Of a stretch of DNA of 13,279 bases, positions 7,239-13,279 are shown piece by piece (position 1 is the stretch's first letter; every line of letters starts with the position of its first letter). Both the position numbers and the translations under genes were made by a program. The DNA is from Cohaesibacteraceae bacterium (GTDB lineage Bacteria; Pseudomonadota; Alphaproteobacteria; Rhizobiales; Cohaesibacteraceae): the NCBI GenBank assembly GCA_016764535.1, contig JAESRR010000174.1, forward strand, positions 3,540 to 16,818, written 5' to 3'. The notes beneath the pieces are model-generated. The model was not told the origin of the DNA. It saw only the letters and a program-made list of their open reading frames with translations, and did no database searches.

Positions 7239-8054
7239 CTTCGTGAATTAATTGCCCCCTGGAAAAGTCGACATGTTCAGGTCTCGTGGCTCATCGCCGT
7301 TGTGACCTCGGTGATTACTGGTCCATTTGGAACATTCGCATATCTCGACCTGCCCGGACGTACCGCCTACTGGACAGTAGTTCACCTGATGTCCTGGGCA
7401 CTTAACATTGCGGTTTTTCAACTGATCAATCATAGCCGTGTTATGCAACATAACAGTTTGCTTCTCCGCTCCATGGTCTGCACACTAATATGTAGCTTGC
7501 CAATTGCACTGTTCCTTACCGTTTTAAATCAGTATATTTGGCCGGGCGTTGGCGGAATTCCAGCATTCCTAACTTTGTGGATGTATGCGGGACTGTTCGG
7601 GCTTCTCATTTCCTGTTTGACCATCTGGATCAAAAGTGCTCCAGAAATCAGGCGTCCAACTAATGACGCCGCCACATCTGAAGTCAAAACAAAGTTTTTT
7701 GGGAAAATACCCGCTCATCTTGGTAGAGATTTAATTTCCATAACCCCGCGCGACCATTACCTGGAAATAACCACGCAATTGGGCAGTGACCTTATCCTGA
7801 TGCGTTTTTCTGATGCACTGAATGAGTTACAAACGGAAGCAGGCGCTCAAATACATCGCTCACACTGGGTTGCGGATGCGGCGGTCGCAGGTTTCAAAAA
7901 AATCAGGGGCCGCGCATTTGTTGTTCTCAAAAATGGTCAAAAACTGCCAATAAGCAACAGGTTTCTTTCTGTTCCTGTCCAGCGAAACTGGCAACCCATG
8001 CCAATAAAATTCAAAGATTCCAAAAAAAGTTACTCCCCCACTATAGCTTCCTGA
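7239..8054 (+). CDS. Membrane-anchored LytTR-domain DNA-binding protein
   Basis: This is a 271-residue predicted transcription regulator held in the inner membrane. Four hydrophobic segments lie at about 15-36, 45-64, 78-100 and 108-131. A linker (about 132-158) leads to a LytTR domain at about 160-248, recognised by DLISITPRDHYLEI, then SDLILMRFSDAL, IHRSHWVADAAV, and the C-terminal LKNGQKLPISNRF. LytTR domains bind short direct repeats in DNA. There is no receiver domain, so a signal would reach it through the membrane part or a partner. The start is uncertain. A GTG at 7083 would add 52 residues, but they overlap the operator-like dyads and leave no promoter space. ATG 7239 has AGGG about 10 bases upstream and fits homologues that begin just before the first membrane segment; ATG 7221 is an alternative. 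It diverges from the DUF2306-type gene. Confidence 0.85.
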   Translation, partial: LRELIAPWKSRHVQVSWLIAVVTSVITGPFGTFAYLDLPGRTAYWTVVHLMSWALNIAVFQLINHSRVMQHNSLLLRSMVCTLICSLPIALFLTVLNQYIWPGVGGIPAFLTLWMYAGLFGLLISCLTIWIKSAPEIRRPTNDAATSEVKTKFFGKIPAHLGRDLISITPRDHYLEITTQLGSDLILMRFSDALNELQTEAGAQIHRSHWVADAAVAGFKKIRGRAFVVLKNGQKLPISNRFLSVPVQRNWQPMPIKFKDSKKSYSPTIAS

Positions 8055-8057
8055 CTG

Positions 8058-8086
8058 TTGACGCGCTAAGTCCATTTCCAAATTCT
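8058..8086 (+). promoter_or_regulatory. Weak candidate carB promoter
   Basis: TTGACG (8058-8063) lies 17 bases before AATTCT (8081-8086). The -35 box is good and the -10 poor. It starts four bases after the stop codon of the LytTR gene. carB needs either this promoter or read-through from the LytTR gene, because carA is terminated separately and no terminator is visible between the LytTR gene and carB. Confidence 0.25.
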
Positions 8087-8171
8087 TCTCCAGGGTCGAA
8101 AAACCGCATTGGAAACGGGTGTCTTGTGTGTTTCAGGATTTCCCGACCGGAAGCGCGCGAGCATAAATAAC

Positions 8172-11100
8172 ATGGCGAAAAGAACAGACATCAAATCCAT
8201 CCTGATCATTGGCGCTGGTCCAATTGTTATCGGGCAGGCATGCGAATTCGACTATTCGGGCACTCAAGCCTGTAAAGCCCTGAAGGATGAGGGCTATCGC
8301 GTTGTCCTCGTGAATTCCAATCCGGCTACGATCATGACGGATCCCGATCTCGCTGATGCGACATATCTGGAACCAATCACCCCGGAAATTGTCGCCAAAA
8401 TCATTGAGAAAGAGCGCCCCGACGCTTTGTTGCCAACGATGGGCGGACAAACCGCGCTGAATTGTGCTCTTTCACTTCGAAAAATGGGCGTACTGGATAA
8501 ATTCAATGTCGAAATGATTGGTGCTACAGCCGAAGCAATCGACATGGCCGAGGATCGTAAACTTTTTGGCGAAGCCATGGATCGTATTGGTCTGGAAACG
8601 CCGCGCTCCAAACTGGCCCACAATATTCCCGAAGCGCTTGATGCACTGGAACACATCGGGCTGCCAGCAATTATCCGCCCGTCATTTACCATGGGAGGTA
8701 CGGGTGGTGGTATTGCCTACAATAAAGAGGAATACCTTGAGATTATCGAGGGTGGCCTTGACGCTTCACCAACCAATGAGGTGCTGGTAGAAGAATCTGT
8801 TATTGGCTGGAAAGAATATGAAATGGAAGTCGTTCGCGATCGCGATGACAATTGCATTATCATATGTTCCATTGAAAACATTGATCCCATGGGGGTACAC
8901 ACGGGCGATTCCATTACAGTCGCGCCAGCTCTGACGTTGAGCGACAAAGAATATCAGATTATGCGCAATGCGTCACTTGCCGTGCTACGTGAAATTGGCG
9001 TTGAGACCGGTGGTTCAAATGTGCAGTTTGCCGTTAATCCGGAAGATGGCCGCCTCATCGTCATTGAGATGAACCCCCGTGTATCCCGGTCATCAGCACT
9101 GGCATCAAAGGCCACCGGATTTCCAATCGCCAAAATCGCTGCCAAACTTGCTGTCGGATACACGCTTGATGAATTAAGCAACGATATTACCGGTGGTCAA
9201 ACACCCGCTTCCTTTGAACCCAGCATCGACTATGTTGTCACCAAGATCCCCCGCTTCGCATTTGAAAAATTCCCCGGTGCGCAACCTTTACTGACAACTT
9301 CCATGAAGTCTGTCGGGGAGGTCATGGCTATCGGCAGGACATTTGCTGAATCATTGCAAAAAGCCTTGCGTGGACTGGAAACCGGCCTTACCGGTCTTAA
9401 CGAAGTTGAAATTTCCGGCCTTGGTCAGGGTGACGATAAAAATGCGGTGCGTGCCGCCCTTGGTACACCAACTCCCGACAGGCTTTTACAAGTCGCACAG
9501 GCGCTACGCCTTGGCATTTCCCAGGAACAAATATTCCAGTCCTGTAAAATCGATCCCTGGTTCATTTCACAAATAAATTCCATCGTTTCTCAGGAAGAAC
9601 GGATCAGGGAGCATGGTCTACCAGACGATGCGGTAAACTTTCGCATGCTTAAAAGCATGGGATTTTCGGATGCGCGGCTTGCTGAACTTTCCAAGCAAAG
9701 CCAGCGAGACGTAAAACGTCTCCGTCACGATCTTGATGTACGTCCGGTGTATAAGCGTATTGATACCTGTGCTGCGGAATTCGCCTCCCCAACCCCCTAC
9801 ATGTACTCAACTTACGAAATTCCATTTGCCGGAAAAACTGTGTGCGAAGCACAGCCCTCCGATCGCAACAAAATCATTATTCTCGGTGGCGGTCCAAACA
9901 GAATTGGTCAGGGAATTGAATTTGACTATTGTTGTTGTCACGCAGCTTTCGCGCTGTCGGACAGTGGTTATGAAACAATTATGGTCAATTGTAACCCGGA
10001 GACGGTATCAACTGACTATGACACCTCGGACAGGTTATATTTTGAATCCCTGACAGAAGAAGATGTGCTTGAATTGATTGCTGTGGAACAGTCAAATGGC
10101 ACACTGCATGGTGTTATTGTACAGTTTGGCGGACAAACACCGCTCAAACTTGCCCAGGCTCTTCAGGACAATAATGTCCCCATTCTTGGCACCTCACCTG
10201 ACGCGATTGATCTGGCTGAGGATCGGGACAGGTTCCAGAAACTGTTGCACCGGCTTGATTTAAAGCAACCCAGAAATGGCATTGCCCATTCAATCGAACA
10301 GGCTCGCATTGTTGCCGAGGAAATTGGTTTTCCGCTGGTGATTCGCCCATCTTACGTTCTGGGTGGACGTGCAATGGAGATTGTTCGTGGTCCTGACGGT
10401 TTTGAGGCCTACATTCAACAAACTCTGTCAGAGCTGGTGCCGCCTGACGTACGCATGCGATACCCGAATGATAAAACCGGCCAGATAAACGCAGTACTGG
10501 CGCAGAACGCACTGCTTTTTGACAGTTATTTGTCACGTGCAATCGAAGTGGATGTTGACGCCCTTTGTGACGGTGAGGAAGTACATATCTGCGGTATCCT
10601 TGAGCATATCGAGGAAGCAGGAATTCATTCGGGAGACAGCGCCTGTTCTTTACCACCTTACTCTCTTCCCCCAGGGATCGTAACCGAACTGGAACGCCAA
10701 ACCAAAGCCATGGCTTTGGCGTTAAATGTTGTGGGGCTTATGAATGTGCAATTTGCCATCAAAAAAGACACCATTTACGTCATTGAGGTGAATCCACGCG
10801 CCAGTCGCACAGTTCCTTTCGTCGCAAAAACAGTGGGTTATCCGGTTGCGAAAATCGCTGCGCAAATAATGAGCGGGAAGAAGATCAAGGACTTTGATCT
10901 GACGAATGCAACATATGATCATGTCGCAGTGAAAGAAGCTGTATTTCCTTTCGCCCGTTTTCCTGGTGTTGATACCTTGCTTGGGCCTGAAATGCGATCT
11001 ACCGGCGAGGTAATGGGTCTTGATAAATCGTTCCCGGTGGCGTTTGCAAAATCACAGCTCGGCGCAGGGGTTATCCTCCCCAAATCGGGAAACGTATTTG

Positions 11101-11486
11101 TATCCGTCCGCGATGACGACAAGAAAGATATAATTGGAGCTGTAACCCAGCTCTCCAAACTTGGCTTCAGTATTATTGCGACAGGTGGAACACAGCGTTT
11201 CCTCTCAACCAATGGCATCCCGTGTGAAAAAATAAACAAGGTGCTTGAAGGTCGCCCTCATATCGTCGATGCTATAAAGAATGGTGAGGTTCAACTGGTA
11301 CTTAATACAACAGAAGGTGCATCAGCCCGATCGGATAGTAGATCCCTGAGGCAAGCTGCCCTGTTGCATAAGGTTCCCTATTATACCACTTTGTCTGGCG
11401 GTTTGGCCGCAGCTAAGGGCATTGAGGCATACAGCACCGGAAATCTGGATGTGCGTCCACTGCAGGATTATTTTCCGGACGCCTGA
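8172..11486 (+). CDS. carB: Carbamoyl phosphate synthetase large subunit
   Basis: CarB makes carbamoyl phosphate from bicarbonate, ammonia delivered by CarA, and two ATP. The 1104-residue protein is of normal size and has the internal duplication of the family. The first synthetase half starts with [19 protein letters not shown] and has [13 protein letters not shown] at 168-180 and [18 protein letters not shown] near 299. A linker or oligomerisation region (about 400-555) follows. The second half starts near 565 with [19 protein letters not shown] and has [13 protein letters not shown] at 724-736 and [18 protein letters not shown] near 872. The MGS-like allosteric domain is at about 973-1104, with [10 protein letters not shown] and [18 protein letters not shown]. 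Start ATG 8172 gives the typical [10 protein letters not shown]; an in-frame TTG at 8109 is not credible. The ribosome binding site is weak. carA lies 1.6 kb upstream instead of adjacent. Confidence 0.98.
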   Translation: MAKRTDIKSILIIGAGPIVIGQACEFDYSGTQACKALKDEGYRVVLVNSNPATIMTDPDLADATYLEPITPEIVAKIIEKERPDALLPTMGGQTALNCALSLRKMGVLDKFNVEMIGATAEAIDMAEDRKLFGEAMDRIGLETPRSKLAHNIPEALDALEHIGLPAIIRPSFTMGGTGGGIAYNKEEYLEIIEGGLDASPTNEVLVEESVIGWKEYEMEVVRDRDDNCIIICSIENIDPMGVHTGDSITVAPALTLSDKEYQIMRNASLAVLREIGVETGGSNVQFAVNPEDGRLIVIEMNPRVSRSSALASKATGFPIAKIAAKLAVGYTLDELSNDITGGQTPASFEPSIDYVVTKIPRFAFEKFPGAQPLLTTSMKSVGEVMAIGRTFAESLQKALRGLETGLTGLNEVEISGLGQGDDKNAVRAALGTPTPDRLLQVAQALRLGISQEQIFQSCKIDPWFISQINSIVSQEERIREHGLPDDAVNFRMLKSMGFSDARLAELSKQSQRDVKRLRHDLDVRPVYKRIDTCAAEFASPTPYMYSTYEIPFAGKTVCEAQPSDRNKIIILGGGPNRIGQGIEFDYCCCHAAFALSDSGYETIMVNCNPETVSTDYDTSDRLYFESLTEEDVLELIAVEQSNGTLHGVIVQFGGQTPLKLAQALQDNNVPILGTSPDAIDLAEDRDRFQKLLHRLDLKQPRNGIAHSIEQARIVAEEIGFPLVIRPSYVLGGRAMEIVRGPDGFEAYIQQTLSELVPPDVRMRYPNDKTGQINAVLAQNALLFDSYLSRAIEVDVDALCDGEEVHICGILEHIEEAGIHSGDSACSLPPYSLPPGIVTELERQTKAMALALNVVGLMNVQFAIKKDTIYVIEVNPRASRTVPFVAKTVGYPVAKIAAQIMSGKKIKDFDLTNATYDHVAVKEAVFPFARFPGVDTLLGPEMRSTGEVMGLDKSFPVAFAKSQLGAGVILPKSGNVFVSVRDDDKKDIIGAVTQLSKLGFSIIATGGTQRFLSTNGIPCEKINKVLEGRPHIVDAIKNGEVQLVLNTTEGASARSDSRSLRQAALLHKVPYYTTLSGGLAAAKGIEAYSTGNLDVRPLQDYFPDA

Positions 11487-11548
11487 TTCGACCAATTTGA
11501 GAACTCGCGAACGGGTAATTCTGATCGGGATATAGAAAGTTATACGGT

Positions 11549-12022
11549 ATGGAAAAAGTTCCAATGACCCCAGCCGGGCAGGAAGCCCTCATTGCAGAGC
11601 TGAAACGGCGCTCGTCCCAAGAACGTCCAAGTATTGTGAAAGCAATTTCAGAAGCACGGGCGCATGGCGATCTATCCGAAAATGCAGAATATCATGCTGC
11701 AAAAGAACAACAGAGTCTCAACGAAGGTCGCATTTCGGAACTCGAATCCCTCATCGGTCGCGCAGACATAATTGATGTAACCAAGATGTCTGGTTCAACC
11801 GTCAAATTTGGTGCGACGGTAACAATTGTTGATGAAGATACGGATGAAGAAAAAACATATCAGATTGTTGGCGACCCTGAAGCTGACGTGTCTCTGGGTA
11901 AAATTTCCATATCCTCGCCAATCGCCAGAGCTCTTATCGGAAAATCCGAAGAAGACAGCGTTGAAGTGTCTACCCCGGGCGGGTCACATTCCTATGAAAT
12001 ATTGTCAGTAAAATTCGTATAG
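11549..12022 (+). CDS. greA: Transcription elongation factor GreA
   Basis: GreA enters the secondary channel of RNA polymerase and stimulates cleavage of the backtracked transcript, rescuing paused complexes. The 157-residue protein has the usual two parts. The N-terminal coiled coil (about 1-75) carries the acidic tip in [17 protein letters not shown], with D41 and E44 at the positions needed for catalysis. The C-terminal FKBP-like domain (about 80-157) includes [19 protein letters not shown] and [14 protein letters not shown]. Start ATG 11549 gives the family-typical MEKVPMT. The Shine-Dalgarno is poor. It follows carB by 62 bases without a visible terminator, so co-transcription is likely, and it converges on the Lrp-type gene. 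Confidence 0.97.
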   Translation: MEKVPMTPAGQEALIAELKRRSSQERPSIVKAISEARAHGDLSENAEYHAAKEQQSLNEGRISELESLIGRADIIDVTKMSGSTVKFGATVTIVDEDTDEEKTYQIVGDPEADVSLGKISISSPIARALIGKSEEDSVEVSTPGGSHSYEILSVKFV

Positions 12023-12062
12023 TATTGACCGCATTCCAGATCTGACCAGCATCATGTATGAC

Positions 12063-12080
12063 GGCCGCTGCAAAGCGGTC
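12063..12080. terminator. Short hairpin between convergent greA and Lrp-type genes
   Basis: GGCCGCT (12063-12069) pairs with AGCGGTC (12074-12080), one pair being G-T, around a GCAA tetraloop of the stable GNRA type. The following bases are only partly T-rich, so as an intrinsic terminator it is weak. It is the only candidate between the two convergent genes. Confidence 0.4.
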
Positions 12081-12115
12081 TTCTCACATAATTCGTAGCT
12101 GAAATTCTGTAGTTC

Positions 12116-12583
12116 CTAGTCGATGGGGACTTTGGCTTTGTCTTTGATTTGTCTGATGGTCAGGGATGTTCTGACTGAATCAACATTTTCGGTTGATGTC
12201 AGCTCCTCAATTACAAAAGCCTGAAATGCCTGCAGATCCGGTGCTGCGCACTTTAGAATAAAATCAACATCACCGGACAACATATAACATTCTCGCACTT
12301 GCGGCCATTGCATGACCTTTTTTTCAAAAGCAACAAGATCCGCTTCAGCCTGACTTTGCAAACCAACCATGGCAAAAGCCGTTACGTCATAACCAACCTG
12401 TTTTTCTTCAATAATTGCACGATAGCCAACAATGACGCCCGTTTCCTCGAGAGAACGGACACGCCGCAAACAGGGTGGTGCGGAAATGCCAACGCGCCTG
12501 GCAAGTTCTACATTGGTTATGCGACCGTTATCCTGAAGTTCACGAAGGATTTTCCAGTCGGTTGTATCCAGTTTCATTTTCAT
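12116..12583 (-). CDS. Lrp/AsnC family transcriptional regulator
   Basis: A 155-residue regulator with an N-terminal winged helix-turn-helix (about 5-63; recognition part GISAPPCLRRVRSLEETGVI, about 32-51) and a C-terminal RAM domain (about 67-145) that usually binds an amino acid and drives assembly into higher oligomers. The RAM turn SGDVDF at 103-108 matches the usual effector-site glycine-and-acid pattern. Start ATG 12583 has AGGG about 9 bases upstream; ATG 12577 is a second choice that would remove two residues. It converges on greA and diverges, over 87 bases, from the ELM1-family gene. Which amino acid it senses cannot be told. Family members often repress themselves from their own upstream region, so the short shared region with the ELM1-type gene makes joint control possible. 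Confidence 0.93.
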   Translation of the reverse strand: MKMKLDTTDWKILRELQDNGRITNVELARRVGISAPPCLRRVRSLEETGVIVGYRAIIEEKQVGYDVTAFAMVGLQSQAEADLVAFEKKVMQWPQVRECYMLSGDVDFILKCAAPDLQAFQAFVIEELTSTENVDSVRTSLTIRQIKDKAKVPID

Positions 12584-12643
12584 TCAAATCGCCCTGCAGC
12601 ACTGTGTATTCCGCGTTGGAATGCTGTATAAAGCAACAAATCG

Positions 12644-12649
12644 TATAAT
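12644..12649 (+). promoter_or_regulatory. Candidate -10 box for the ELM1-type gene
   Basis: A perfect TATAAT lies in the 87-base divergent region. No good -35 box is found 16-18 bases upstream. Transcription would begin near 12656, leaving about 15 bases of leader, with GGAT 8 bases before the ATG serving as ribosome binding site. Confidence 0.35.
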
Positions 12650-12670
12650 CCCACCCGGCCTGGATAATTA

Positions 12671-13279
12671 ATGTCACAATTTCGAAATAATCGGAATGAC
12701 TTAATACAAAATAAACTCAATCTGCACCCGAATGCGCAACATATTTGGCTGCTGACAGATGGGAAGGCTGGAGATTTAAATCAGTGTCGAGGTGTCGCCG
12801 AGAGATTGATATCTCTCGATAACTGGAACAATCACCAAATTGAAGAACGAATTGTCGCCCCTTCAATCCCGTGGGTCTGGGCAATGCCACGCGGTCCCAT
12901 CCCCCCTCGTGACAGGCCAGGGAAACGAGGCAGCCCGCTTGCCGCACCATTCCCCGGACTTGTGATTGCATCGGGTCGGCGAACCGTACCGTATTTACGT
13001 TATTTGAAAAAAACCTGTGGCGACGACATCGCGACCGTGTTTCTGAAAGATCCCAGAACAAAAAAATCCGGAGCGGATCTCATTTGGGTTCCGACACATG
13101 ACAGCTTGCGTGGGGAAGGTATTCTTGTGTCCCCGACAGGGCCACACAGGATGTCTCCAGAAACAATTGCAAATGCAAAAACTCATATTTCTTCTGAGAT
13201 TGCTGATTTACCAGGTCCCCGACTATCACTGGTTCTTGGCGGTGATACAAAAAGCCATACTTTTTCCAGGCAATCCGCT
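12671..13279 (+). CDS. ELM1-family protein (mitochondrial fission ELM1-like), 3' end outside window
   Basis: An open frame from ATG 12671 runs without a stop to the last base, giving 203 residues; the C-terminal part is missing only because the window ends. Recognisable family parts are IWLLTDGKAGDLNQCRGVAE at about 25-44, VAPSIPWVW at about 62-70, LVIASGRRTVPYLRYL at about 97-112, the segment DLIWVPTHDSLRG, TGPHRMSPE, and LSLVLGGDTKSH near 187-198. The family takes its name from the plant protein ELM1, which places a dynamin at mitochondria. Bacterial members have a glycosyltransferase-like look and no established role known to me. GGAT 8 bases upstream supports the start. The gene diverges from the Lrp-type regulator gene. 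Reading frames on the opposite strand here are shadows of this one. Confidence 0.88.
   Translation, partial: MSQFRNNRNDLIQNKLNLHPNAQHIWLLTDGKAGDLNQCRGVAERLISLDNWNNHQIEERIVAPSIPWVWAMPRGPIPPRDRPGKRGSPLAAPFPGLVIASGRRTVPYLRYLKKTCGDDIATVFLKDPRTKKSGADLIWVPTHDSLRGEGILVSPTGPHRMSPETIANAKTHISSEIADLPGPRLSLVLGGDTKSHTFSRQSA

Noticed and set aside
8075..8115. TTTCCAA/TTGGAAA inverted repeat upstream of carB
   Set aside because: Seven-base arms 27 bases apart without a T run; too weak to call an operator or terminator.
8109..8171. Upstream TTG start for carB, adding 21 residues
   Set aside because: The added residues do not resemble CarB, while MAKRTDIKS at 8172 is the family-typical start.
12717..13061. 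Minus-strand ORF over the right end
   Set aside because: It is antisense to the ELM1-family frame, which has clear family motifs; the minus-strand translation resembles no family.

Overview
The window is an ordinary-looking piece of an alphaproteobacterial chromosome of moderate G+C (roughly mid-40s percent by eye). The RpoD, DnaG, CarA, CarB and GreA proteins all read like alphaproteobacterial family members, and the order yqeY-dnaG-rpoD diverging from carA also fits that class. I cannot name the genus. I see no tRNA, rRNA, CRISPR array, insertion sequence or prophage remnant.

Layout. Left arm, minus strand: yqeY (4527-4979), dnaG (2483-4393) and rpoD (122-2119) are read towards the left edge and end at a clear intrinsic terminator (61-94). 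This is the alphaproteobacterial form of the macromolecular-synthesis operon, with yqeY in the place that rpsU has in E. coli. A 343-base divergent control region separates yqeY from carA (5323-6525, plus), which closes with its own terminator (6551-6583). A 1.6 kb stretch then separates carA from carB. It holds two membrane-protein genes that diverge from a shared control region: a DUF2306-type integral membrane protein (6669-7064, minus) and a membrane-anchored LytTR DNA-binding protein (7239-8054, plus). carB (8172-11486) and greA (11549-12022) follow on the plus strand. greA converges on an Lrp/AsnC regulator gene (12116-12583, minus), which diverges from an ELM1-family gene (12671 onward, plus) cut by the right window edge.

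How the genes work together. CarA and CarB form carbamoyl phosphate synthetase, feeding pyrimidine and arginine synthesis. DnaG, RpoD and GreA serve replication priming and transcription. The only accessory-looking part is the DUF2306/LytTR pair between carA and carB. Its shared control region carries overlapping inverted repeats and a 21-bp-spaced direct repeat, and it is the best candidate here for a little-described regulatory module. Other points worth a look are a DnaG whose zinc-binding ligands are mostly replaced, a strong promoter match almost touching the carA start codon, a stem-loop just upstream of the rpoD ribosome binding site, and a possible 24-residue hydrophobic peptide ORF between yqeY and dnaG.
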